A DNA stretch of 64,000 nucleotides from Thermoflavifilum sp. (lineage in GTDB: Bacteria > Bacteroidota > Bacteroidia > Chitinophagales > Chitinophagaceae), in the NCBI GenBank assembly GCA_023511875.1, contig JAIMAQ010000005.1:1-64000 (forward strand), read 5' to 3'. This document shows, one piece after another, positions 17,755 through 28,147 of the stretch. The notes under the pieces were generated by a model, which saw only the letters and a list, made by a program, of their open reading frames with translations, did no database searches and had not been told where the DNA came from. Numbering within the stretch: position 1 is the stretch's first letter; each line of letters begins with the position of its first letter. The position numbers were made by a program, and so were the translations under genes.

Positions 17755-19920
17755 TTACCGATCTAGATTTTCAAATTCTACTTTATTCAGAATTGCTCCA
17801 TTAAACTTACCGTTTAGGCTTCTTAAGTAATTAATCCCTTCTTGGTCATCTTGTTTGATAACGGCATCTGATGCGAAAACAGCAATTATTCCATCCACAT
17901 AATCTACCATCTCTTTTGTGTCAGTATACTCATTCATAGGAGCTGCTTCAAGGAAGATATAGTCATACCAATCTAAGAGATCATGCAGATGTTGTAAAAT
18001 ATTTCCTTCAGGTAATATCTCATTTGGGGTATAATCTCCTCCTTCACATCCGATTACATCTACTAATGGTATGGAAGTATGTGTTACTATGCTTTCTAAT
18101 TCTTCATGGGTTAACCGGGTATTTCTGGTACTAAAATTTTCCAGTGTTGGTTTCGCTTTTGTTAATACTGTTAAATCATTATTGCAAAAATTGGTATCTA
18201 TCATTAACACTCGTTTCTTGCTCAGGCTAAAGCTATATGCGAGTGCCTGGATAAGTGTTGTTTTCCCTTGTTGGGGCTCAGTACTGGTAAATAGTATAAT
18301 TCGATTACCCGATTTTTCAATCTGATGTCTAATTTTGCGAATTAATTCTCGAATGGTATTTTGTCGTTTCTCGTGTTTTGGAGAAGTAATAGATAATAAT
18401 TCCCAGATTTTGTTTTTCCTGAGATTTACTTTGTTTACTGGGCTCAAGATTGGCAATCCGGTTTGTTTCATGAAAAATGATGGAGTTTTTATAGAAAGGT
18501 CAATGTATTCAAAGAATACGATTAGAAACATACATAAGAATGCTGCTGTGAATCCTGATAATCCCATAATGATTATTCGGTGCGATGGCAAGGGATCCAC
18601 TGCTGGTTGCCCAATCAGTATTTGTTTGAACCCTGCATCCTGCACACCTTGATTTATAGCATTGTTGTATTTTTCTTGTGCATTTAAGTAGTCGGCCCTG
18701 GCCTGATCTACTTCTTTTTGTAATGCCTCAATAATTGCATTCCTACTGGTAGATGATTGTACATTTGCAGATAGATTACGAATGGCATTCTCTAGGTTTT
18801 GGATATCAGATTGATCAGATTGTATTTTTACTTGTAAATCAGATTGTTTCTGAATTAAGCTAGCTTTTGAAGGAAAATCACTCAATGAGTTTTGCGCGCT
18901 TTGAGATAATTTATCTTGAAGTTGTCTACGAAGTGAAACGATTTTATTGGCTATATCAGGAGATGGATGATTGTCATATGCTGACTGTAAATCACTGATT
19001 TGTTTATTGAGCTGGATAATCGCTGTATTATTTTCAAAAATCGTTTTTTGAATTTGGTCGTATTGATTTAGCTGTCGTTGTACCTCACCTAAGGCAATTT
19101 GGGCATTATTGAGGTCACTCTTCTTTTGTTGTAATTTGGCTTGATAATCTTGAATAAGGGAAATATTGGCATCTGTAATTGCCGAATTCCCGCCAACAAG
19201 TACCCTATTTAATCGATTTTGTTGAGAATCTAGGAATGCCTTTTTCTGTGCGATTAATGTATCGAGGAGTTGAATATTTTCAACTGAGCGCTGCACTAGA
19301 TAACTCGTATAAAACCTGTTAAATTCTCTACACAGTGAGTTTACAATAAATGCAGATAATAGTGGGTTTTCTGTTGTACAGTCGATATCTATATAGTCAG
19401 TCTGCTCAAGCCGATATACATGTATATTTTTAGATAATGACTCCTCGTCATAGCCATAAATCTTTAATAATTTTATTAGCTTTCTTTCTGTTGTATCAAA
19501 CGAAGAAAGCATTTTCATTTGCTGCAGTTTCTGAGAGAAGATCCTTTGTGCCTCTTCAACAGATATTTCTGAGAAAATATCTTTTAATGCTTCCTGGCTA
19601 GGTGTTCTAAAAGGTGTTTGTGATTTGTCCAGGTCGTGTAGAATAAGGGTATAAGAAAGCACGCTCATTACCTGTGGAGAGGTAAATGTTTTGATGACAT
19701 TATCGAATTTTAGATTAATGGTATAAATATCAAACCCTTGATCATTATTTAGTTTTACCTGGTCGTTTAAGGTGAAACCGGTTGCAATCTCTGCTTTTGA
19801 AAAATATTTTTTCTTTTCATGGAGAGTAAAAAAATACGCTGCAATTATTGCAACCAGGAATACTGTAATGATCAGCCATTTCCGTTTCCAAAGTGCACGA
19901 ATGAAATATACAATATCCAT
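17755..19920 (-). CDS. Polysaccharide co-polymerase with degenerate BY-kinase domain (Wzc/GumC-like)
   Basis: 721 residues. Membrane helix 1 (about 14-31), a large periplasmic domain with Wzz fold and long coiled coils (about 200-430), membrane helix 2 (about 449-471), then a cytoplasmic P-loop domain (about 540-715). It sets polysaccharide chain length and couples synthesis to export. Walker A reads STEPQQGKTTL (546-556). However, Walker A' is MIDTNF (Asn where the second Asp normally sits), the Walker B segment is YIFLEAAP instead of a clear hhhDxPP, and no Tyr-rich tail follows the domain (end: NKVEFENLDR). Tyrosine autokinase activity is therefore doubtful. It is upstream of and co-directional with the acyltransferase, polymerase and TolC-like genes. 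Confidence 0.88.
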   Translation of the reverse strand: MDIVYFIRALWKRKWLIITVFLVAIIAAYFFTLHEKKKYFSKAEIATGFTLNDQVKLNNDQGFDIYTINLKFDNVIKTFTSPQVMSVLSYTLILHDLDKSQTPFRTPSQEALKDIFSEISVEEAQRIFSQKLQQMKMLSSFDTTERKLIKLLKIYGYDEESLSKNIHVYRLEQTDYIDIDCTTENPLLSAFIVNSLCREFNRFYTSYLVQRSVENIQLLDTLIAQKKAFLDSQQNRLNRVLVGGNSAITDANISLIQDYQAKLQQKKSDLNNAQIALGEVQRQLNQYDQIQKTIFENNTAIIQLNKQISDLQSAYDNHPSPDIANKIVSLRRQLQDKLSQSAQNSLSDFPSKASLIQKQSDLQVKIQSDQSDIQNLENAIRNLSANVQSSTSRNAIIEALQKEVDQARADYLNAQEKYNNAINQGVQDAGFKQILIGQPAVDPLPSHRIIIMGLSGFTAAFLCMFLIVFFEYIDLSIKTPSFFMKQTGLPILSPVNKVNLRKNKIWELLSITSPKHEKRQNTIRELIRKIRHQIEKSGNRIILFTSTEPQQGKTTLIQALAYSFSLSKKRVLMIDTNFCNNDLTVLTKAKPTLENFSTRNTRLTHEELESIVTHTSIPLVDVIGCEGGDYTPNEILPEGNILQHLHDLLDWYDYIFLEAAPMNEYTDTKEMVDYVDGIIAVFASDAVIKQDDQEGINYLRSLNGKFNGAILNKVEFENLDR

Positions 19921-19958
19921 AACGAAAATTTCTTCATCGTTAGTATTTTACAAAATTC

Positions 19959-19983
19959 CGGCCTTCCTTGAGAAAGAAGGCCG
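19959..19983 (-). terminator. Hairpin terminator after the giant esterase gene
   Basis: Inverted repeat CGGCCTTC (19959-19966) / GAAGGCCG (19976-19983) with a 9-base loop. In the minus-strand direction it lies 15 bases after the stop codon at 19998 and is followed by a short T-rich stretch (GAATTTTG), so it is a plausible but weak-tailed intrinsic terminator. It also separates this gene from the Wzc-like gene. Confidence 0.6.
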
Positions 19984-19997
19984 AATGGCATTTGTTT

Positions 19998-22900
19998 TTA
20001 TCTCCTGATCAGCTTAATCGTTTGGTCATGTTGTTCGGATTGCGACTGTATTTGCAGGAAGTAAACCCCATCGGAAAGCTGACTATTGGACAAGTTAATC
20101 CGAATATCATTCCAGCCTTGTGGAAGTAAACCAAGTTTCTGTTCATAGACAACTTGACCATTCATGTTGATTAATCTCACCTGATATGTATCACCCGATT
20201 TTTGTATGGGTATTGCCACATGCACGGTGTTGTGGAATGGATTAGGATATGCAATGGCTGCCTGTTGACTGGTATTGAGGATGTTGTTAGCCATTCTCCA
20301 ATACATATATGGACTTCCAGGTTGTGTGGCTTTCAATTGTCCATTGTCGTCATAATCGTCATAACCTTGAATGACCATTGCACCTAATATGGCAAATTGT
20401 GTTCCATATCCATTAATGATTTTGATGGTGATGGATCCATTTTGATCGGGTGAAATGTTGTCAATCTCAACAGTTTGCTTTGCATTATTGGCTACGCTTA
20501 GCGTGACCATTTGGTTATTTACAATGAATGCACTGATACTGTTCCAACCAAATCCTACTAAGCTTCCAAAGAATACTAAGTTATATTTTAGTGATACATT
20601 GAGATTGCTGAGAACCATTACCACTGTATCTAAACCATTGTCTAGATAGTATTCGCCCAGCATCACCTGGTCGGGGAATACTCCTGAATTATTTCCAGTC
20701 ACAACACCTACATTATTTTCGCTTTCAAAATTTTTGGGAATCGTTAGTATTAAGTTAGATAGATTACCATTAGCATCTTTTAATCCTGTATATACATCGC
20801 CATTGTTGGGGAAGCGATTAGTGTTGTTCCATGGGCTGCCGGCTCCCGCTTCTCTAGCATTGAAATTCAAATATATGGCATATAGTGGAGTGGTAATGCT
20901 TGTCGTATTGCTATAATCTGAAGTCGTACTATTATTCCAGGCCTGTACCCGATAGAAGTATTTCGTATCTCCTGCTACACTGCTATCGATATAAGATGTA
21001 CTATTTGCAGGCAGACTTGCAATTTGGGTGTAGGTTCCATTCTTACTGAGTGATCGCCATATCGAATATCCCGTTTCGTTCCAGGCTTGATCTTTCCAGT
21101 TTAATAAGATTTGATTTGCATTTGATGGATTTATCGTTGCTGTAAGATCTGTGGGTGGAAGAACAATTTGGGAACTACTGTCGTATTCTTCGATAACAAT
21201 TGCATTTAATACTGCATAGTTCGAATTTGCCCCTGCTTTGACATTAATGGTAATATTCCCATTTTGATCAGGCTGAATGCCATTTAGCTGTACGGTTTTG
21301 CTTCTATTCCTATAAGCATTTAAACTGTCGGCCTGATTGTTTATGCTGAATACAGTCGTATAATCGATTGCTGAGTTGGTGGGGTTGTATAATGAACTAT
21401 TAAAGAATATGAAATTGTATCTTTTCCCTCGATCTAAATTAGATAGTTGAAGATGGTGAGTACTGGTATCTGTTTGAACATAGAAATATTTTATAACTGC
21501 ATCAGGATAAATGCCTGAATTATTGTAGGTAATATTTCCGTATCCAGCCGAGTTGCTCCAGGTATCTACATTTGTTAGGATATAACCAGTTGGTTGGCTG
21601 GCATTATCTACGAGTGGAATAGAAGTATTCCCGAATCCCCAGTTAGCTAAATTATTCCATGGTGCAGGTGCCAGGCTATATGCATTTGTTGCATTCACCA
21701 AGATAGTCTTAAAATATTTATTATTGACTAGCAAATTGATGGGCGAGGTAGTAGTGGTTCCGCCATGATTGGTAGTAGCGGTTATGGTAAAAGAATAATT
21801 CCCGACATCGTCTTGTGAAGCAGGGTTCAAGATTAATAAACCTTTATTGTTGTTGGAGTCGATTATGCTCACAAATGCTGGAAGCTGGTTTCCTGTAAAG
21901 TGTATACTATCGATATTATCTGCTGATGCTGTAAACTGTATGGTATCTGGAGCTCCATAGGGTATAGATATTTGTGTAGGAATTCCAGTAATGATAGGGT
22001 TAATAGATGCAGTAGTGATAGACAATGTATCAGTAAATGCAGAATATCCATGTGCATTCACGGCTCGAATCGTATAAGCATAAGTGGAATTGCCATGAAT
22101 TTGAGTGTCGGTATAGGATGTATCGCCACCATTTGTGGGATTCGGATTTAGTAATATGAAGCTAGTATCACCCGGGCCTTTTCTATATACTTCAAATCCA
22201 TTAGCAGTATTAAATGCATTGGTTTTCCAGCTCAAGACGTTGGCATTATTTTCTTTTCTAACGGAAAAGTTGATAGGTGCATATGGTGGTAGTCCATCAT
22301 CATAGATAGATGAAAGTACCATAGCATTAATATAACCAACAGGTGCATTCACCCCTTTCTTCATCATATAATGTATAGTACCATCTGCTTGTGGTATTAA
22401 TTTTGAAAATGTAACTGTACGTGAGGTATTGTTTTGTACATAAATAGAATCTATTTTATTACCCACCCTGAATACCGTATATCCGTTATCGGCCACTCCA
22501 TTCCATATACTGCTAGAAAAGAAAGTGATGTTGTAGGTTTTTGTTGTATCTAATCCCGTAAATACTCCTTCCACAGAATCAGGAGCACCAAATATGCCAA
22601 AGTAATAGTATTCTTTCATGACATTATCTGGATACACGCCAGAGTTATTACCAGTTATAGCTCCTCCATTGTAGGCATTCCATACTGCAGGATTTAGATG
22701 AAATCCAATACCAGATGTTTGACCTTGATCGTCTGTTAAATTGTTGATTTGCGGGCTGCTCATATTATTCCAAGGTGAAGGAGCAGCCGTTTGGTAGCTG
22801 AAGTTAATGTAATAATTTTTATTTGGGCTTACATAATTTACTTGCAAGTTGAAGAAGGCACTACTTTGTAGCCCATATCTATCGGTTACGGTTACACTAA

Positions 22901-25900
22901 TGGTATATGTGCCTGCATCTCCATATCCAGGTGTAAGGTGAAGAACAGCTGTACGCCCATCCACAGTATCTAATTTCATAAAAGGAAGCATGGGACTTAC
23001 AGTGAAATAAACGTAATCTCTAGGTGTGGGAATATTTGCTCTTAGAGTATCATCTACATGTGTGGCTACATTCATGGTGACCTGGCTTTGGATAACTGGT
23101 GTAGGGGCATAGATATCGTTAACTGCGATATTAAAAGTAACGGTATCAGTACCCCCATGATTATCTCGAGCCGTAACTTGAAGACCTGGATAAGGGCCTC
23201 TTTGGTTCATAGTTGGGTTGGTGAAGGTAATGACTCCTGTTCCATCACCATTATCCTGAAAACTTCCAAATGAAGGAAGATTTAATGCTCCCAAAACAAT
23301 GGGATCGCCGTCGGCATCTATAGCTTTTACAGCAATGTGGGAAACTGTGTCGGGTGCGATAATGGTATATTGACTTGATGAATTGGGTTGCAGAATTTGA
23401 GGTGAATGGTTGCCAGTCAATGCAGTATCCAAATAGCTATATCCAGAATCTTGACCAAGTACATTCTCTGCAGCAATACGATAGGCATAAACCGTATTTG
23501 CAAATAATCCTGAGTCTATATATTGGTATGCTTGGGCTTGTCCATTCCCATTTACAAAACCAAGTAATTGAAAATGTATGGTATCACCCACAGAACGATA
23601 TAAGCGGAAGCGTGTGCTGCCAGCTGCGGCTTGCCAGCTAATGGTGATTTGATTGGCATTGTTGGCTGTTGCCAATACCTGGGTGGGTTTAGCTGGTATA
23701 GAAGGAGCTGCAAGCGTAGTAGCACTCATCCGAGGATTAGCGAATACACTATCTGGAATGTTTTTGCGATTATTTGATGGCCCCCAAAGTATTTGCATAC
23801 CAGCTCCGCCTCCGGCCTGGAAATAAGTAATGGTAATTAAGTGGATACCTGCTGTAAGCGATATGGTTCCGGATTTATAAGTCATTCCGTGTAAGCCATC
23901 GTTGTTTACTAAGGCTGGCGCATTGTAGCTATAGGGAGTATCGATATACAATTTACTTCCATCATCTGAATACGTCCAGAACGTATACGATCCAGTCGTA
24001 GGTATATTGATATAGCCCGTCCACATAAATCCGTAATTGGTAGGCTGAGTGGCTGGATTCAACGTTACATTATTGACTTGTCCAGTAGAGGTGGGAGTAA
24101 GGCTGTTGAAATTGGGTAATTGACTCCAACTTGTGCCCGTAGTGTAATACTTGTATTGAAGCCCTCCAAGATCTATAGCACTAAATCCTGATGCTCCATA
24201 TTGGTTAATTGCTTGTACTTTATAATAATACGTAGTCGCAGGTTGTAAAGTGCTATCGATAAATTGGGTTACATTGGCGGGAGTGGTATATACAATGGAA
24301 TATGGGCCACTCAATTGAGTAGCACGATAGATTTCAAATCCCGTTTCATTATTGCTATTATCTTGCCATTGAAGCTGAATACTCCGGTATGACAAGGCGG
24401 TAGCTTGAATATGGGTGGGTGCTGCTGGTACATTACCCGATGGACTTACAGATTCTGCAAAAGCGCTATCGGGAATGGTAGATTTTGCAAAGCTCCCCGT
24501 ACCACTCGTTTTTGCCCAAGAAACAGTAAGTGAATATCCCCCGGTTTGTTGATAATACCAAACAGAAATAGGGAACCAACCCGATTGTGTAAAAGTATAA
24601 GCTCCACTTTTTTCTGTTGCACTATGTAAGCCATCATTATTCACGACAAGCGTATTGTTGATAAACAACTTGCTGCCATCATCAGATTTGGTGTAGAAAG
24701 TATATGTACCTGCATAAGGAATATAAACATATCCATTCCATGCAAAAGCGAAATTGGTGCTTTGAGTAGCTGGACTAAGCGAAAAATTTTTGCTTATACC
24801 TGTAGCCACGGGTACAAGATTATTTAAATTGGGTAGGCTACTCCAGCTTCCTGTATACGTATAGTAGTTATACGTTAATCCAGCATATTTGGGTATGGCT
24901 GTGATCTGGTTGCTAGGATTAGAAATATTCCCCGCAGCATCGAGTGCCTTCACTTGTATGCTATACGTGCTATCGTGTTTGAGGTTGGTGAGTAAAAAGC
25001 CAGTATCTGAGGTGACATATGATTTTATTTGGTTTACATATATCCAATATTTGGTCACTCCCACATTATCAGTTGCGCCACTCCATTTGATTGCGATACT
25101 GGTAGGTGTGGTTGACACCAATTGCAAAATAGGAGGGCTGGGGGGTAAATTGTCTGATAAGGTTTTAACGCTTACAGGCGCTGTTGTAGTGCTGGCAGCA
25201 GTAGAGTCAATAGCACGTATGCGATAATAGTAAGTTGTATTTGGATTTACGGTGCTATCAATGAATATGGTAGAATCAGCAGGGTTGATAGCAATGAGTT
25301 GATAACCGCTATCTTTTTGCAGGCTCCGATAAATTTCAAATCCCGTTTCGTTGAATCTTGGATTAGGATTTTGGCTCCAGGAAAGTTGGACGCGGGTTTG
25401 CGAAAGAGCAACAGCTAAAGGATTAGCAGCAGGATCGGGAGGGTTAGGACCATTGGCGTCGATTACAGTAAATGGTGCCGAAGGTAATGAAGAACATCCA
25501 CCATTCTCTTGTACTAAAGCAATATATTTTCCAGGCACGGAAGTCGTAAAATTTTGTTGTGTGCCCACCACTGAATCGGTTCCATATTTTTTCCAGGTAT
25601 AACTTACATATCCCGATGGCAAGCTAAGGGTAACAGTGGTATTTCCATCGGGTGCAGGAATAGCTGCACTCATATGAGGAGCTACTTGGATATTGGGTGT
25701 TTGTGTGGGAGGTTTGATGCCAATTACTACAGGTGTTGGAGACCAGTACGACCAGGTATTTCCGCGTTTGATACGTGCATCATAAGTGCCCAATGAAGTT
25801 ACTAGCAATGTATTCCCGGTGTCGGGTAACAGCACACCATTTTTTCTCCATTGATAACCATCAAATCCAGGAGAAATACCTAGTGTAACGTGGATATTAT

Positions 25901-26786
25901 TGGTGTCTTCTGGGCAGAAAAGGGTTTGGCCATAGAAAACTACTGGGTTTACTTTATTGGCTCGATTGTAATAGGGAAAGGCATCTGGTTCTGCATAATG
26001 TAAATCCCATACCCCATGTCCTGCATTAGGATATACGGTATATGTAATAGGCGCACCGGCTTGCTGAAGCAGGTTTACTATTTGTTGAGAAGTATATGGT
26101 GAAGGATTTCCATCTAGCCCTCCTTGTGAAAGCCAAATGGGGATATATTTTAATGTATCAATGTAATTAGATAGACTCGAGTAAGCTGCACTAATAATTT
26201 CGGCACATGCAAAATACGTAGGATATTTTGTGAGAAACTCCCAATCGCCCGTACCACCAGCAGAGAGGCCAGATAAGTAAACCCGATTTAGATCGAGCTT
26301 GGAGTTTACCGACATGTATTTGATGATTTCAATCAAATAAGTAAATAAAGGTTCTCCCCAAAATCCATTCTGACTTTGAGGGTATAAGACAAATCCATCA
26401 TATGCTCCACTGTTCACCGCATTCAAAAAAGTCTGGCCTTCCCATTTTAATTGAAGTTCATTATCATAAACTGTTCCACGCTCACCCAGCCCGTGTAGAA
26501 ATATGACCATGGGGTATTTCTTGGTAGAAGTATCTGTCCACGTTTTCGGAAATAACAGTCGGAATGCCATTCCTTTGTAATAGTAGCATTTATATGGCGT
26601 TGTATTCCAATTCATATCCACTGTTCTTACCCATTTGCCAATTGAATCCCAAGGAGGTACAGTTGGGGGATGAGTAGAATCGTAAGTAATGACGGAATCA
26701 TTGGGGTTAAGCACCTGAGCAAACACTTGCATGTGTAATGCAGAAATGCTCAGGATTAGGATGAAAGATAAGTAAAACTTTTTCAT
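19998..26786 (-). CDS. Giant T9SS-secreted multidomain esterase with FN3, PA14 and lectin-like repeats
   Basis: 2262 residues, signal peptide 1-23. Residues 50-285 are an alpha/beta-hydrolase like PHB depolymerase/feruloyl-type esterases: nucleophile Ser175 in GLSAG, Asp225, His257 in AGHGVWD. Then come Ig-like segments (290-445), FN3 domains (about 455-545, 550-632, 788-872, 1030-1125, 1500-1592, 1875-1965) and two PA14 domains (about 638-780 and 878-1018, each with YSDDGSKL or TKSDDGSKL and VNNDGLH). Cadherin/Ig-like modules follow (1127-1318, 1595-1690). Three copies of an about 175-residue module (1323-1497, 1692-1868, 1968-2142) share PWNN, NNSGVYPDxVM-like and a closing AMVI/AIVI strand, perhaps malectin/jelly-roll carbohydrate binding. 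The last 85 residues are a type A T9SS sorting domain (AYPNPF...). It is probably anchored on the cell surface or released, acting on acylated glycans. Confidence 0.9.
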   Translation of the reverse strand: MKKFYLSFILILSISALHMQVFAQVLNPNDSVITYDSTHPPTVPPWDSIGKWVRTVDMNWNTTPYKCYYYKGMAFRLLFPKTWTDTSTKKYPMVIFLHGLGERGTVYDNELQLKWEGQTFLNAVNSGAYDGFVLYPQSQNGFWGEPLFTYLIEIIKYMSVNSKLDLNRVYLSGLSAGGTGDWEFLTKYPTYFACAEIISAAYSSLSNYIDTLKYIPIWLSQGGLDGNPSPYTSQQIVNLLQQAGAPITYTVYPNAGHGVWDLHYAEPDAFPYYNRANKVNPVVFYGQTLFCPEDTNNIHVTLGISPGFDGYQWRKNGVLLPDTGNTLLVTSLGTYDARIKRGNTWSYWSPTPVVIGIKPPTQTPNIQVAPHMSAAIPAPDGNTTVTLSLPSGYVSYTWKKYGTDSVVGTQQNFTTSVPGKYIALVQENGGCSSLPSAPFTVIDANGPNPPDPAANPLAVALSQTRVQLSWSQNPNPRFNETGFEIYRSLQKDSGYQLIAINPADSTIFIDSTVNPNTTYYYRIRAIDSTAASTTTAPVSVKTLSDNLPPSPPILQLVSTTPTSIAIKWSGATDNVGVTKYWIYVNQIKSYVTSDTGFLLTNLKHDSTYSIQVKALDAAGNISNPSNQITAIPKYAGLTYNYYTYTGSWSSLPNLNNLVPVATGISKNFSLSPATQSTNFAFAWNGYVYIPYAGTYTFYTKSDDGSKLFINNTLVVNNDGLHSATEKSGAYTFTQSGWFPISVWYYQQTGGYSLTVSWAKTSGTGSFAKSTIPDSAFAESVSPSGNVPAAPTHIQATALSYRSIQLQWQDNSNNETGFEIYRATQLSGPYSIVYTTPANVTQFIDSTLQPATTYYYKVQAINQYGASGFSAIDLGGLQYKYYTTGTSWSQLPNFNSLTPTSTGQVNNVTLNPATQPTNYGFMWTGYINIPTTGSYTFWTYSDDGSKLYIDTPYSYNAPALVNNDGLHGMTYKSGTISLTAGIHLITITYFQAGGGAGMQILWGPSNNRKNIPDSVFANPRMSATTLAAPSIPAKPTQVLATANNANQITISWQAAAGSTRFRLYRSVGDTIHFQLLGFVNGNGQAQAYQYIDSGLFANTVYAYRIAAENVLGQDSGYSYLDTALTGNHSPQILQPNSSSQYTIIAPDTVSHIAVKAIDADGDPIVLGALNLPSFGSFQDNGDGTGVITFTNPTMNQRGPYPGLQVTARDNHGGTDTVTFNIAVNDIYAPTPVIQSQVTMNVATHVDDTLRANIPTPRDYVYFTVSPMLPFMKLDTVDGRTAVLHLTPGYGDAGTYTISVTVTDRYGLQSSAFFNLQVNYVSPNKNYYINFSYQTAAPSPWNNMSSPQINNLTDDQGQTSGIGFHLNPAVWNAYNGGAITGNNSGVYPDNVMKEYYYFGIFGAPDSVEGVFTGLDTTKTYNITFFSSSIWNGVADNGYTVFRVGNKIDSIYVQNNTSRTVTFSKLIPQADGTIHYMMKKGVNAPVGYINAMVLSSIYDDGLPPYAPINFSVRKENNANVLSWKTNAFNTANGFEVYRKGPGDTSFILLNPNPTNGGDTSYTDTQIHGNSTYAYTIRAVNAHGYSAFTDTLSITTASINPIITGIPTQISIPYGAPDTIQFTASADNIDSIHFTGNQLPAFVSIIDSNNNKGLLILNPASQDDVGNYSFTITATTNHGGTTTTSPINLLVNNKYFKTILVNATNAYSLAPAPWNNLANWGFGNTSIPLVDNASQPTGYILTNVDTWSNSAGYGNITYNNSGIYPDAVIKYFYVQTDTSTHHLQLSNLDRGKRYNFIFFNSSLYNPTNSAIDYTTVFSINNQADSLNAYRNRSKTVQLNGIQPDQNGNITINVKAGANSNYAVLNAIVIEEYDSSSQIVLPPTDLTATINPSNANQILLNWKDQAWNETGYSIWRSLSKNGTYTQIASLPANSTSYIDSSVAGDTKYFYRVQAWNNSTTSDYSNTTSITTPLYAIYLNFNAREAGAGSPWNNTNRFPNNGDVYTGLKDANGNLSNLILTIPKNFESENNVGVVTGNNSGVFPDQVMLGEYYLDNGLDTVVMVLSNLNVSLKYNLVFFGSLVGFGWNSISAFIVNNQMVTLSVANNAKQTVEIDNISPDQNGSITIKIINGYGTQFAILGAMVIQGYDDYDDNGQLKATQPGSPYMYWRMANNILNTSQQAAIAYPNPFHNTVHVAIPIQKSGDTYQVRLINMNGQVVYEQKLGLLPQGWNDIRINLSNSQLSDGVYFLQIQSQSEQHDQTIKLIRR

Positions 26787-26965
26787 ATATTGAACAAGTT
26801 GATGGTAAATTACTTGCGAGGTAATATTTTTCTAGAAGTAGAAATAACCTATCAAATTTTTAGTAAAGTTATTTTCGAATTTTGCTAAAATATTCCCGAG
26901 TTGGTAAATGCATAAAAAAAACTGGTTATCGCATGAAAATGCACATTATTGTAAAATTGAATGCC
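26787..26965. other. AT-rich intergenic spacer
   Basis: About 180 bases between two minus-strand genes. No gene and no clear promoter match is seen; it should contain the promoter of the giant gene at 19998-26786. Confidence 0.4.
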
Positions 26966-28147
26966 TTATTTTGCTGTTTTAGGTAGAATGAGTAATTTTT
27001 TACGCATATGCTGTTGACTGGGAGATGTGGGATAGAAATATTTCTTCATACCCAAGAAAGGCTTTTCCCAAAAACGATAACTTATCCAGCTTATTCCAAT
27101 ACTGATCAATACTATGCAGATACCTAAAATTAGTATTTGTATATAGTTGATTTCAGGTATTCCATTAGTAGTATTTACTTTGAAAAAATGCATAGCCACC
27201 ATTTCGTATAAGATATAGTGATATACATATATGCCATATGAATACTTCCCGAGAAATTGCAATGCTGAAGATTGAAAAACTATGGTGCAAAGGTTTTTTT
27301 TAATAGTTAAGCTATAAACTAGCATGCAAGCAAAAGAAATATCAAATAGGGTATAAATAGGGTATAAACGCAAGAAACTTGCACTTTTAATGATGAAAAT
27401 TCCCATTATAGAACCACAAACTGCCAGCACCATGATGAATGGAATAGTTTTTTCCAGAATTGATTTTTGGTATCGAATAAGATAGGCAATAATACCTCCA
27501 ACAAGAAGCGCATCCATCCTGGATAATGTAGATAAATATGGGTATGTATAATTTAAACTCCAAAATTGCCCGAGTTTTAATCGGAATAAAATGCTAAAAA
27601 TTATGAGCGATGTTGTTACTAACAAAAAAAATCTTCTGGGGAGAATATAAATAATGATTGGCCAAAAAATGTAGAATTGTTCTTCAACTGCTAATGACCA
27701 GAAATGTACAAGGGAGTGATTTTCCGGAAATCCTTTAATAGAAAACAACCAATTTTGCATATACAGCCAAAACCACTGCTGATGATGTGAATAGAAAATA
27801 AAATTTTGTCCCCTGATTTTTTCCAACCCTACAAGGGGGATGAAGATAAATAAGATACATAATACCAAATAATACAGAGGGAATATTCGGAGTACGCGTC
27901 TAACAATGAAATTCTTGTAATATCCTTTGCTGTATTTTGTATCTAATAGAATACCCGTAATCAAAAATCCAGAGAGCACAAAAAATAAATCGACTCCTAC
28001 CCATCCCAGCCTGGTGATTAAAAACGGGAAACAATGATATAACAATACCAATAAAATGGCCATTCCTCTTAGCCCGTCGAGTGCGGGAATATGAGAAGGT
28101 AGTCGTTCTGGAAGGCGAACATTTGGAATCCACATAGAAATATTCAT
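26966..28147 (-). CDS. Membrane O-acyltransferase (OafA/YrhL-like)
   Basis: 393 residues, about ten membrane helices. The conserved opening PALDGLRGMAILLVLLYH carries the active-site Arg and His of acyltransferase-3 enzymes, WVGVDLFFVLSGFLIT is the second signature, and SLAVEEQFYIFWP is a third. Domain and length match OafA-type sugar O-acetyltransferases. Its start overlaps the GT2 stop by 4 bases (ATGA), so the two are translationally coupled; the pair likely modifies the same glycan. It is clearly closer to OafA than the second acyltransferase at 16632-17753. Confidence 0.9.
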   Translation of the reverse strand: MNISMWIPNVRLPERLPSHIPALDGLRGMAILLVLLYHCFPFLITRLGWVGVDLFFVLSGFLITGILLDTKYSKGYYKNFIVRRVLRIFPLYYLVLCILFIFIPLVGLEKIRGQNFIFYSHHQQWFWLYMQNWLFSIKGFPENHSLVHFWSLAVEEQFYIFWPIIIYILPRRFFLLVTTSLIIFSILFRLKLGQFWSLNYTYPYLSTLSRMDALLVGGIIAYLIRYQKSILEKTIPFIMVLAVCGSIMGIFIIKSASFLRLYPIYTLFDISFACMLVYSLTIKKNLCTIVFQSSALQFLGKYSYGIYVYHYILYEMVAMHFFKVNTTNGIPEINYIQILILGICIVLISIGISWISYRFWEKPFLGMKKYFYPTSPSQQHMRKKLLILPKTAK

